A stretch of 8,573 nt of DNA from Pseudomonadota bacterium (GTDB lineage: Bacteria; Pseudomonadota; Gammaproteobacteria; Halothiobacillales; Halothiobacillaceae), in assembly GCA_021795795.1 (NCBI GenBank), contig JAJYPA010000343.1, positions 1 to 8,573 of the forward strand, in the 5' to 3' direction. Below are positions 1 through 7,247 of the stretch, one piece after another. A program made the position numbers and the translations under genes. The stretch's first letter is position 1. Each line of letters begins with the position of its first letter. Below the pieces are notes generated by a model. The model did not search any database, was not told where the DNA came from, and worked only from the letters and a program-made list of their open reading frames with translations.

Positions 1-9
1 CCGATCTAG

Positions 10-189
10 AACGCAGGGCAGGCGATCGGCTCAACAGCTCACAAAATCGGTCAAGCAGGAAAAGAGGTGGGGCTTGGCATCGCCCATGAGGCGGTAGATA
101 TTGGTCACGCGGCGAAGGCGGGGGCCATTGAATTTTGGAACGCTGTCAGGGGGAAGAGGTCGGGCACTACGGGAAATACCAGGAGTTAG
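10..189 (+). pseudogene. C-terminal fragment of an Ala/Gly/His-rich small protein (possible pseudogene)
   Basis: Frame 1 stays open from base 10 to a TAG at 187-189 and reads as 59 residues with a regular amphipathic pattern: repeats like GQAIG, HKIGQAGKE, IAHEAVDIGHAAKAG, then an aromatic end with EFWNAVRG. This resembles small, often secreted proteins of unknown function built from Ala/Gly/His heptad-like helices. The frame is closed upstream by TAG at 7-9, and the repeat pattern is already running at that point, so the N-terminus is cut off or the gene is broken. An in-frame GTG at 67 has AGGA at 57-60, giving a possible 40-residue product, but it would start inside the repeat. The remaining 222 bases before the first operon gene hold no gene I can support, only a 5-bp inverted repeat (267-271/276-280). 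No function can be assigned. Relation to the downstream cluster is unclear. Confidence 0.35.
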
Positions 190-397
190 AGCTAATGGTT
201 CGAGGCGGATTCGATCCCGGACCGCACTCAAGCCATTTTCCCGGCGAATGGGTGTGGGTGGATAGCGGTAAACCGTTACCCATCTGCAATAGGAATATTG
301 GCACAATGGCCACGCTGGAAAATCCGGGAAACAGCAACTCAACGCACAGAAGACCAGCAATGGCAACTTCCGATAGCGAACATCGATCGTTACGATT

Positions 398-403
398 GGG
401 AGG
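398..403 (+). promoter_or_regulatory. Shine-Dalgarno site that sets the start of the membrane protein
   Basis: GGGAGG ends 8 nt before the GTG at 412. The alternative TTG start at 298 would add 38 charged, Trp-rich residues not expected for the family and has no clear ribosome binding site, so GTG 412 is preferred. Confidence 0.65.
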
Positions 404-411
404 CAAAGTAT

Positions 412-1152
412 GTGAGAAGTCTCCGTGGCAAAGCCGTCAAACTGTTCTCTCGGAATTCGCCAATTAGCAGGTTAACCGAGTTCGGGGGCGTGGCGCTCTC
501 CTTGCTCGTTTTTGTAGCCTACCAAATACTCACCTACCTGGGAACCTACTCGACTAGTGCAGGCGGATTGGCCGTGGTTTCTGCCTTCGCGCCTGCCATT
601 ATTATTCTTTTATTCATGTCGTGGAACACGCGTTACCGAATCATCGGATTTTCCTGCATTATTGCGGGATGCGTGGCGTTATGGCATTACCGAAATATCC
701 TTGAGCCCTACCTTACCTGGGCGAACATGATCCAAAGGAGCGGAATTTTCGCACTATTAACTGCTGTTTTCGGCCTCACATTGCTCCCCGGTCATATCCC
801 CATGGTATCGCGCTTTGCTGAACTGATCCATGGATCCCTGAGTGACCGGCTATTGCTCTATACTCGACGTGTGACAATGGCCTGGGCAATTTTCTTCGCT
901 ACCATGACCGGTCTACCCCTGATTATTTTTCTATTGATACCACAGCAGTTATGGTTTCTATTTACCAACATTATTAGCGCAATGCTGGTGGCATTAATGT
1001 TTTTTGCGGAATATATAGTCCGCTGCCGCGCAATTCCAGCGGGCGATCGCGCCGGAATGATCGAAGGGATTCATGCCTATTTCAAATATTCTGCCAAGAC
1101 GGCGACTAGCAAACAGCAACAGGATAATAGCAACCCTGGTCCTCCGCAATAA
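412..1152 (+). CDS. COG4648-type integral membrane protein of APE-like cluster
   Basis: This is a 246-residue inner-membrane protein, first gene of the operon. I chose the GTG start because of the GGGAGG site 8 nt upstream. About six hydrophobic segments are visible, near residues 24-44, 51-70, 76-92, 109-125, 154-176 and 180-203. The block YTRRVTMAWAIFF at 150-162 is the most recognisable part and matches my memory of the COG4648 'predicted membrane protein' family, which in aryl polyene clusters sits just before the AMP ligase, as here. In E. coli and Xenorhabdus naming this position corresponds, I believe, to apeG. Its biochemical role is not established; a part in membrane handling or export of the lipid-linked product is an inference from context. 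The C-terminal 25 residues are Gln/Asn/Pro rich and probably a disordered cytoplasmic tail. A 28-nt gap separates it from the ligase gene. Confidence 0.8.
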   Translation: MRSLRGKAVKLFSRNSPISRLTEFGGVALSLLVFVAYQILTYLGTYSTSAGGLAVVSAFAPAIIILLFMSWNTRYRIIGFSCIIAGCVALWHYRNILEPYLTWANMIQRSGIFALLTAVFGLTLLPGHIPMVSRFAELIHGSLSDRLLLYTRRVTMAWAIFFATMTGLPLIIFLLIPQQLWFLFTNIISAMLVALMFFAEYIVRCRAIPAGDRAGMIEGIHAYFKYSAKTATSKQQQDNSNPGPPQ

Positions 1153-1180
1153 TATTTACTTCGATAGGTAATCCCTGGCC

Positions 1181-2542
1181 ATGAACCTCCTTCCGCTGAT
1201 GACGCATGAATCTTTGGGCGATATCGTAGCGTTCCGTCATGGCGAGGCAATTACAGTGCATCAATTCCTGGCAGATGTGGCGCAGCTCCGTTCCATACTT
1301 CTTCCGGGTCAGCATATTCTTAATATTTGCCGTGACCGTTATCGCTTCATGGTAGGTCTTGCTGCGGCCATAACTGCTGATAAAATCAGCCTTTTACCAT
1401 CCACATATACACCAGAAACCGTCAGCCAGTTGGTTCGCTTCGCTCCCGACCTATTTTGTCTCAGCGATGATGACAACAACATCGATTTGCCACAACTCTC
1501 TTTCCCGGCAGGAATCCCCGTAACGGCTGCGGCCCGGAATCTATCGATCCCTCTCATTCCCGAAACCCTTCCCGTAGGTTACGTATTCACTTCCGGATCC
1601 ACCGGAAGTCCGGTTCCCCACCTGAAAACCTGGGGCGCTCTGATAGCGAGTGTCCGTGCCGAAGCTCTGCGCCTTGGCCTACTTGATGGCCGTAGATATG
1701 CGGTGATTGGCACGGTTCCACCGCAGCACATGTACGGCTTTGAATCGACCATATTGATCGTTTTACAATGTGGAAGCATCCTAAGCGCACCGCAGCATTT
1801 TTATCCTGCTGATATCTGTGCGGAACTTTCATCTCTGCCACGCCCACGATTGCTGGTGAGCACGCCAATCCACCTCCGTGCATTACTGGGCATGCACTCT
1901 CCTTTGCCACCCGTTGATCTGCTGGTTTCCGCTACGGCTCCCCTGGCACAGGAACTTGCCAGGGAGGCGGAAATTCGCTTCAATGCCCCCTTGCAAGAAA
2001 TCTACGGATCCACTGAAACCGGCCAGGTTGCCACCCGGCGCAGTGCCGAAACCGACGAATGGGTTTTGTTACCGGACCTGCGTTTGACGACCGAGGATGG
2101 GCGCGTGTGGATAAGCGGCGGTCACCTGGAACAAGCAACGGAGCTCGGTGACAAACTGGAGATAATTAGCGATGAGCGTTTTCTTCTTCATGGCCGAACT
2201 GCCGACCTTGTCAATATAGCTGGCAAACGCAGTTCCCTGGCTTATCTAAACCATCAGCTTAATTCTATCCCAGGAGTGCAGGATGGTGTGTTTTTTATGC
2301 CCGACGAGGATTCGGCGGGCAGTGTAAAGCGATTGATTGCATTCGTTGTGGCACCGGAATTAGACACCCATTCGGTCTACGCCCAACTGCGCGAGCGCAT
2401 TGATCCGGCCTTTCTCCCACGACCATTGCAGATGATAGATGCGCTACCGCGTAACAGTGCCGGAAAACTACCACGCGAGTTGCTTCAGTTGCTGGTCGCG
2501 GCACACATTCATAAAGAGGAGAAAGGCCCTGGCACACCATGA
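1181..2542 (+). CDS. AMP-dependent acyl/ACP ligase (ANL superfamily, ApeH-like)
   Basis: This 453-residue adenylate-forming enzyme should activate a carboxylic acid with ATP and pass it to a thiol, most likely the phosphopantetheine arm of the cluster ACP rather than free CoA (inference from context). ANL motifs are visible in order: the P-loop-like FTSGSTGSP around 136-144, EIYGSTETG at 273-281 (A5 type), HGRTADLVNIAGKR at 337-350 (A7/A8 type, with the Asp that binds ribose), and NSAGKLPREL near the C-terminus with K429 as the likely catalytic lysine. The length of about 450 residues suits the short ligases of aryl polyene clusters. After SGSTG the usual PKG lysine is replaced by PVPHLKTW, a divergent phosphate-loop end that I associate with this subgroup. 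Only a weak AGG (1166-1168) precedes the ATG. The 3' end overlaps the dehydratase start by 14 nt, pointing to translational coupling. Confidence 0.88.
   Translation: MNLLPLMTHESLGDIVAFRHGEAITVHQFLADVAQLRSILLPGQHILNICRDRYRFMVGLAAAITADKISLLPSTYTPETVSQLVRFAPDLFCLSDDDNNIDLPQLSFPAGIPVTAAARNLSIPLIPETLPVGYVFTSGSTGSPVPHLKTWGALIASVRAEALRLGLLDGRRYAVIGTVPPQHMYGFESTILIVLQCGSILSAPQHFYPADICAELSSLPRPRLLVSTPIHLRALLGMHSPLPPVDLLVSATAPLAQELAREAEIRFNAPLQEIYGSTETGQVATRRSAETDEWVLLPDLRLTTEDGRVWISGGHLEQATELGDKLEIISDERFLLHGRTADLVNIAGKRSSLAYLNHQLNSIPGVQDGVFFMPDEDSAGSVKRLIAFVVAPELDTHSVYAQLRERIDPAFLPRPLQMIDALPRNSAGKLPRELLQLLVAAHIHKEEKGPGTP
2516..2521 (+). promoter_or_regulatory. Shine-Dalgarno site pointing to a CTG start for the dehydratase
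   Basis: GAGGAG lies inside the ligase C-terminal codons and ends 7 nt before CTG 2529. No ATG, GTG or TTG lies in the dehydratase frame at a suitable distance, so this site argues for a rare CTG initiation codon. Confidence 0.55.
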
Positions 2543-2846
2543 GGTTATCTTCAGTATTCCGGCGCAACACCCCGTCTTCGATGGTCATTTTCCCGGCCAC
2601 CCCATTGTTCCCGGCGTGATGCTCATTGATGAGGTCATTTATACGGTGGAATTTATGACTGAAAAACCAATGGCAGGCTGCCACATTACCATGACTAAAT
2701 TTTATAGTCCCGTGTCCCCAGGGGAGGTGCTAACACTACGTTTTGATACGAGAGCAGATGCTTCGATCGCCTTTGAAATCCATGCCGGCAACCGCAAAGT
2801 CGCCGCTGGTAGTCTGTCTCCCGCCGCAAGGACCTCACCCTTCTGA
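2529..2846 (+). CDS. Hot-dog 3-hydroxyacyl-ACP dehydratase (FabZ/FabA-like, APE type)
   Basis: This small dehydratase (105 residues from CTG 2529) should remove water from 3-hydroxyacyl-ACP intermediates to give trans-2 double bonds, the step that builds a polyene. The core motif is visible as FDGHFPGHPIVPGVMLIDE at residues 17-35: H20 matches the catalytic His of FabZ (HFP) and D34, 14 residues later, sits where FabZ has Glu and FabA has Asp. I place the start at CTG 2529 because GAGGAG ends 7 nt upstream and the homologous region begins at residue 5 or so. The nearest upstream ATG in frame (2439) would add 30 residues that merely translate ligase codons in another frame. The gene overlaps the ligase by 14 nt and its TGA shares a base with the acyltransferase ATG (TGATG). 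In APE naming this position corresponds to apeI, I believe. Function is secure; the start codon is not. Confidence 0.82.
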   Translation: MAHHEVIFSIPAQHPVFDGHFPGHPIVPGVMLIDEVIYTVEFMTEKPMAGCHITMTKFYSPVSPGEVLTLRFDTRADASIAFEIHAGNRKVAAGSLSPAARTSPF

Positions 2847-3769
2847 TGAATCTACCAGACCAAGAAGCATCCACCCCCCCGAACCGGACGTCATGGACAC
2901 AGCAACCGGAGCGCGGAAGCATGATGATGCTGCGGTTGATAACTTGGATTTCCACGGCCCTGGGCCGCCGCCAAGCCCGCATCATATTGCACCTGATCGC
3001 CGGCTACTTTCTCTTGTTTGCGCCGACGGCCAGACGAGCGTCTCGAACCTACCTCACGCTAGTGTTCGGCCGACCCGCACGGATCCGGCACATTTATCGT
3101 CATTTTCTCACATTTTCCGCAACTATCCATGATCGAATTTACCTGCTCGACAATCGCTTCGACCTCTTTGATATAGAGGTGCACCAGCCAGCAGACATCG
3201 ATGCTGCGATTGCCGCCGGCCATGGTGTATTGCTGCTAGGTGCACATCTGGGCAGTTTTGAGGTGCTAAGGGCTGTTGGCCGTCAACATCCTGGCCTCTA
3301 TGTGGTCATGGTGATGTATGAACAAAACGCCAAGCGGATAAATGCGATGCTCTCGACCATCAATCCCGCAGCCGAACAGAATATTATACCCCTTGGTCGT
3401 ATGGATTCGATGATCCGCGTTCAAGAACAACTGGAAAAAGGCGCATTGGTCGGTCTGCTGGGTGACCGCTCCTTTGGAAAGGAGAAAGTGCAGCCCATTA
3501 CCTTTCTTGGTGAACCCGCACTCTGGCCCAGCGGGCCTTTCCGGATGGCGGCGATCTTGCGTAGACAGATTTTCTTTATGGTTGGCTTGCACACCGGCCC
3601 GGGGAAATATGAAATTTATTTTGATGAGTTGGCCAATTTCAAGAATATCGAGAGGGCCGATCGGGAAGCAGCCATTCAAAAGGCGATGGAAAAATATGTT
3701 AAACTGTTGGAAAAATATTGCCATATGGCGCCATACAACTGGTTTAACTTTTTTGATTTCTGGAAATGA
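2846..3769 (+). CDS. LpxL/HtrB-like lysophospholipid acyltransferase family protein
   Basis: This 307-residue protein belongs to the LPLAT superfamily, in the branch related to the lipid A acyltransferases LpxL/HtrB. The catalytic HX4E is seen as HLGSFE with H134 and E139, preceded by the typical hydrophobic strand GHGVLLLGA. Further family-like features are a membrane-associated N-terminal segment (about residues 38-62, LGRRQARIILHLIAGYFLL), RRASRTYL, and LGDRSFG followed by the Pro-rich ALWPSGPFRMA block (about 206-232). It should transfer the ACP-bound polyene chain, or a fatty acid, to a lipid or sugar-lipid acceptor at the inner face of the membrane; substrate is inferred from context. 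Start is ATG 2846, overlapping the dehydratase stop. In several APE clusters this domain is fused to a glycosyltransferase; no such domain is present here. The LolA-like gene follows after 17 nt. Confidence 0.83.
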   Translation: MNLPDQEASTPPNRTSWTQQPERGSMMMLRLITWISTALGRRQARIILHLIAGYFLLFAPTARRASRTYLTLVFGRPARIRHIYRHFLTFSATIHDRIYLLDNRFDLFDIEVHQPADIDAAIAAGHGVLLLGAHLGSFEVLRAVGRQHPGLYVVMVMYEQNAKRINAMLSTINPAAEQNIIPLGRMDSMIRVQEQLEKGALVGLLGDRSFGKEKVQPITFLGEPALWPSGPFRMAAILRRQIFFMVGLHTGPGKYEIYFDELANFKNIERADREAAIQKAMEKYVKLLEKYCHMAPYNWFNFFDFWK

Positions 3770-3773
3770 TGTT

Positions 3774-3779
3774 AAGGAG
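3774..3779 (+). promoter_or_regulatory. Shine-Dalgarno site that sets the start of the LolA-like gene
   Basis: AAGGAG ends 7 nt before ATG 3787. It favours this start over ATG 3766 or 3769, which lie upstream of the site. It also means the protein really begins about 60 residues before its hydrophobic signal segment. Confidence 0.6.
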
Positions 3780-3786
3780 TAGCTCG

Positions 3787-4539
3787 ATGGCCAAACTCGA
3801 AGCGCTGCGGCGACTGCTGAATACCCGTCTAAAAATGCCTATCCTGCACGTAGCAAAGCCCTCCCTGGCAGACCCGAAGACATCTCGTAGCCGATATCCA
3901 TTCTACGCCCTGATCTCCGGAAGAGCCGCCAAGAATGTCCTCGAATCCTTTGCTGACCGAATACCTGTCCGAGCAGGCACATGGGCGCTGCTGGCGCTTA
4001 TGGCTCTAGGCGTTATGCTGGTGCCGCCAGCCCAAGCATCGGAATGGAACATGGATCAGTTGATGCAGTCCTTGGCGCAAGCAAAATCCGGTCGCGCTTG
4101 CTTTGTCGAGAAAAAATTCATCACCATGCTGGAAAAACCCATAGAATCATCAGGTAGGCTGCGTTTTATCGCACCAGATACTTTAGAAATGCACACCCTC
4201 AAGCCCAAAACAGAACTTATGCTTGTACAAGGCGACACCCTCACCATGGATCACCACGAGATCCAACTGTCAGATCATCCAGAACTACTGGCTTTCATCG
4301 ATAGCATACGTGGTACATTGACGGGTAATCGCCGGATGCTGGACCAGTTTTTCAGCCTTTCCCTGGAAGGCAGTGAGGACAACTGGACCCTGACGATGCT
4401 GCCCAGGCAAAAAAAGGTGGCAGAAGTTATTCAACATATTCTGGTCAGCGGTAGCGGTAACAGCGTAACCAGCATTGACATTTTGAAGACGAATCATGAT
4501 CGCTCCCTGATAAGCATCAACAAAGCCGCTGCACCATGA
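3787..4539 (+). CDS. LolA-like outer membrane lipoprotein carrier protein (APE-type)
   Basis: The product is 250 residues long from ATG 3787. A hydrophobic stretch at about 66-79 followed by PPAQA/SE (cleavage expected after Ala84) is a good Sec signal peptide, leaving a mature periplasmic domain of about 166 residues. That domain resembles LolA-related proteins of APE clusters: a helix rich in MDQLMQSLAQAKS, FVEKKFITMLEKPIESSGRLRF, APDTLEMHT, then alternating strands to the C-terminus. LolA proteins form an open beta-barrel with a greasy cavity that carries lipoproteins across the periplasm; here the likely cargo is the lipid-linked product (inference). Oddly, about 62 residues (basic, Arg/Lys/Pro/Ser rich) precede the signal segment, and no ATG, GTG or TTG occurs in frame close to it. 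The stop overlaps the exporter ATG by 4 nt (ATGA), which implies coupled translation. Confidence 0.8.
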   Translation: MAKLEALRRLLNTRLKMPILHVAKPSLADPKTSRSRYPFYALISGRAAKNVLESFADRIPVRAGTWALLALMALGVMLVPPAQASEWNMDQLMQSLAQAKSGRACFVEKKFITMLEKPIESSGRLRFIAPDTLEMHTLKPKTELMLVQGDTLTMDHHEIQLSDHPELLAFIDSIRGTLTGNRRMLDQFFSLSLEGSEDNWTLTMLPRQKKVAEVIQHILVSGSGNSVTSIDILKTNHDRSLISINKAAAP

Positions 4540-6908
4540 AGAAGCACCCATCTTTCATCATTGCAGCGTGGCTGGTCATCTTGCTGGCCTCTGCCTTAGT
4601 AATCAGCACCGCCACATTTACGGCAAATCTTTCCGAATTTTTACCTCGATCACCCACCACCCAGCAAGCGGTCGTAAATGAACAATTGCGGCAAGGACTG
4701 CTGTCACGCCAGATCTTGATTGGAATTGAAGGTGGCGACGCCGCCATACGTGCCAAGCTTTCCAATGAACTTGTCGGACAACTTCAGGGCAATGCTGCCT
4801 TCACCTCTATCAACAACGGGAGCAACATTGGCGATACGCGAATATTTCACTATATCTTCTCTCACCGTTACTTGTTGAGCCCCAGCGTCAATCCTGCGCT
4901 TTTTACAAGTAATGGACTGCACAATGCCATAGCCAACACTATTGATATTTTAGCCACTCCAGGTGGGGAGGTGAGTCAATCGCTATTTCCTAGCGATCCC
5001 ACCGGGGCAACCATGCAACTGATCAAATCCATGGGTGGTGGAGCGAAGCCGATGACTTGCAATGGCGTATGGTGCTCCCGCTCCGGAAAGAGTGCTTTGA
5101 TATTGGCGCAGACGCGAGCTTCCGGTTCCGATACGAATGCCCAGCAAGAAGCGATAAATAGCATACAATCAGCATTTGTTGTTGTTAAGTCAAAAGCCGG
5201 AGCTTTGGCTGCCAACACAACATTGGCGATGACCGGCGTCGGAGTAATTTCTGTGGCTTCCCGCAATATTATCGTCCATGCGGCTGAACTGATGTCAGGC
5301 ATTAGTATAACGCTTATTATTATATTGCTGTTGCTGGTATATCGATCGGGTATGGTACTTGTGTTTGGCCTGATACCAGTGCTTTCCGGAGTGATAGTCG
5401 GAATTTCCGCAGTAGCGCTGGGCTTTGATGTGGTTTATGACATCACGCTGGGCTTTGGCACGGCATTAATTGGCGAAGCCGTAGATTATTCCATTTATTT
5501 TTTTGTACAGTCGGGGCAATCAGCAACAGCTACGGAAGAGTGGGCGCGAACGTATTGGCCCACCATCAGATTAGGGGTGCTTACCTCGATCATCGGATTT
5601 GCCAGCCTGCTGTTTTCGAGTTTGCCAGGGCTATCACAGCTTGGTCTTTATGCCATTGCCGGGCTTCTCACCGCAGCAGCCGTCACCCGCCTGCTACTGC
5701 CAACCCTGCTGCCTGCCAATTTTCACTCGCGAGATCTAAGCAGTATTGGCGAGAAATTTCTTCGTTTGTCGCGCATTCTATCAACTATGCGCTGGAGCGT
5801 CCTCCTGCTCTTGATCGCTGCTAGCGTTGTGCTCTTCACCCATCGAGACAGGATTTGGAATTATGACCTGTCTGCGCTCAGTCCGATTCCCTCGTCTGAA
5901 CAGTTGCTCTATACGAAAATGCGCGCTGACTTGGGCGTGCCTGACGTGCGTTATTTAGTTGTCGTTTCTGCGCCCACCGTCAACGCCACGTTGCTCGCGG
6001 CTGAAAAGGCAGATAACGCTCTGCAAGAACTGGTAAAGGATCAAGTCATTGCCGGCTATGAAAGCCCCGCCCACTATTTGCCGAGCGTCAATTTACAAGA
6101 GGAACGACAAGCGGCAATCCCGCCGGAGAATGAGCTCCAAAAGCGTTTGCGTGAATCCTTGCTTGGCCTACCGGTAAAGGCTTCCCTATTCACCCCATTC
6201 GTCCAAGAGGCCGAGACACAGCGCACGCTAAAGCCCATAACCCTTGCCGACCTGCGCGGCAACGGCATCGGGACGTTGGTAAATAGTATGCTTACCCGTC
6301 ACGGAAAGGAGTGGAGCGCCATTTTACCACTCAAAGCACTGGGTACAGGCAAAGTGGACGCGCAACGCGTGCGTACCGCCCTTGCTCGGCATCATGTTGA
6401 GGGTGCCATGTTTATTGATTTCAAGGACGCGTCGAGTCGGCTGTATAGTGGTTACCTGAGAAACGGCATCAGGTTATCATTAGCTGGAGTGGGATTCATT
6501 GCATTGCTATTATTGTTCACATTGCGATCTCCGACGCGCGTCTTGAGGATACTGTTACCGTTAATCGCGGCGGTCCTGACAGTGGCGGCTGGATTTGTCG
6601 TGCTTGGTTATGAACTGAATATTATGAATCTGATTGGACTTATGTTGATCGTCGCCGTCGGGTCAAACTACGCGCTCTTTTTTGATCAAGGTGACAGACA
6701 GGTCCAGGGGGAGATCGCACCACGTACGCTGGCCTCCCTGGTCATCGCCAACATCGCCACCGTCATAGGATTTGGGCCACTCGCTTTTTCCGGGGTGCCG
6801 GTACTCCAGGCCATCGGTGCCACTGTTGCACCCGGTGTCGTCCTGGCGTTGTTGTTCTCTGCCAGTTTTTCCCAACGCGCGGTAACAAACTACGCCCGAG
6901 CATCTTGA
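4536..6908 (+). CDS. MMPL/RND-family exporter
   Basis: A 790-residue inner-membrane exporter of the RND superfamily, MMPL type, powered by proton flux. The layout is the usual duplicated one: a transmembrane helix at about 7-28, a first periplasmic domain (about 29-245), a helix bundle from about 252 to 390, a helix near 419-435, a second periplasmic domain (about 436-640), and a second helix bundle from about 647 to the end. The first bundle carries GEAVDYSIYFF with D317, a membrane Asp at the position where such proteins relay protons; the second bundle has the related GSNYALFFDQG (709-719), where the Asp of the motif is replaced by Asn711. Its ATG overlaps the LolA-like stop, and there is no strong ribosome binding site, so coupling is likely. 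In APE clusters this pump (apeM in E. coli naming, as I recall) probably extracts the lipid-linked polyene and hands it to the LolA-like carrier. Confidence 0.88.
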   Translation: MKKHPSFIIAAWLVILLASALVISTATFTANLSEFLPRSPTTQQAVVNEQLRQGLLSRQILIGIEGGDAAIRAKLSNELVGQLQGNAAFTSINNGSNIGDTRIFHYIFSHRYLLSPSVNPALFTSNGLHNAIANTIDILATPGGEVSQSLFPSDPTGATMQLIKSMGGGAKPMTCNGVWCSRSGKSALILAQTRASGSDTNAQQEAINSIQSAFVVVKSKAGALAANTTLAMTGVGVISVASRNIIVHAAELMSGISITLIIILLLLVYRSGMVLVFGLIPVLSGVIVGISAVALGFDVVYDITLGFGTALIGEAVDYSIYFFVQSGQSATATEEWARTYWPTIRLGVLTSIIGFASLLFSSLPGLSQLGLYAIAGLLTAAAVTRLLLPTLLPANFHSRDLSSIGEKFLRLSRILSTMRWSVLLLLIAASVVLFTHRDRIWNYDLSALSPIPSSEQLLYTKMRADLGVPDVRYLVVVSAPTVNATLLAAEKADNALQELVKDQVIAGYESPAHYLPSVNLQEERQAAIPPENELQKRLRESLLGLPVKASLFTPFVQEAETQRTLKPITLADLRGNGIGTLVNSMLTRHGKEWSAILPLKALGTGKVDAQRVRTALARHHVEGAMFIDFKDASSRLYSGYLRNGIRLSLAGVGFIALLLLFTLRSPTRVLRILLPLIAAVLTVAAGFVVLGYELNIMNLIGLMLIVAVGSNYALFFDQGDRQVQGEIAPRTLASLVIANIATVIGFGPLAFSGVPVLQAIGATVAPGVVLALLFSASFSQRAVTNYARAS

Positions 6909-6937
6909 TCCAAGGTTTTCCTGAACGCGCCAAACCG

Positions 6938-6981
6938 GCCAACCGTCAGCCCAAGATAATATGGGAGTAACGGTGCTTGGC
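6938..6981. terminator. Imperfect inverted repeat between convergent genes (possible bidirectional terminator)
   Basis: Three nested pairing blocks surround an 8-nt AT-rich loop (6954-6961): CCCA/TGGG (6950-6953/6962-6965), ACCGT/ACGGT (6942-6946/6970-6974) and GCCA/TGGC (6938-6941/6978-6981), with small internal loops. It fills the 72-nt gap where the exporter and ACP genes meet tail to tail. No T-run follows on either strand, so it is not a classic intrinsic terminator. Confidence 0.3.
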
Positions 6982-7247
6982 TACTTGGCCTTATGGCTTT
7001 GCACATAAGTACAGAGATTGCGCAAACAACTAAATATTTCTACTTTGTTTTCGCTTTCGCTTGATATCATAAATCCATACCGTTTTGATATGACCATTGA
7101 TATCTCAAGAATATCAATGGAGTCAAGCCCTAATTCCCCACCATATAACGGGGCTTCAGGATCAATATCTTGCGGATCCATGGCGAGGTTCAGCGCCTCT
7201 ATTATTAGCGTGCTTATTTCCACTTCTTGGGGGGTAAGGCTGTCCAT
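6981..7247 (-). CDS. Acyl carrier protein (APE-type)
   Basis: An 88-residue acidic acyl carrier protein. The phosphopantetheine site is GELGLDSIDILEI at 37-49, with Ser43 as the modified residue, in the usual place between helices I and II. The motif LGLDSID and the preceding PEAPLYGGE are typical of the ACPs in aryl polyene and related clusters, distinct from the housekeeping AcpP motif (GADSLD). It should carry the growing chain between ligase, ketosynthase and dehydratase, after modification by a phosphopantetheinyl transferase not encoded here. The start ATG (7245-7247) has AAGGAG on the same strand at 7258-7263, 10 nt upstream. It is transcribed against the main operon and away from the ketosynthase, so it needs its own promoter, which I could not place with confidence. 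APE clusters usually have two adjacent ACP genes; only one is here. Confidence 0.9.
   Translation of the reverse strand: MDSLTPQEVEISTLIIEALNLAMDPQDIDPEAPLYGGELGLDSIDILEISMVISKRYGFMISSESENKVEIFSCLRNLCTYVQSHKAK

Noticed and set aside
205..236. tRNA T-arm-like GATTCGATCCC
   Set aside because: The flanking bases do not form a 5-bp stem and no acceptor or anticodon arm can be found.
299..315. Sigma54-like element TGGCAC followed by GC
   Set aside because: The GC falls two bases too far from the GG for the fixed -24/-12 spacing.
298..411. Upstream TTG start for the membrane protein
   Set aside because: It lacks a ribosome binding site and adds 38 non-conserved-looking residues; GTG 412 has GGGAGG at 8 nt.
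2439..2528. ATG 2439 as start of the dehydratase
   Set aside because: The extra 30 residues are ligase codons read in another frame and precede the known start of the hot-dog fold.
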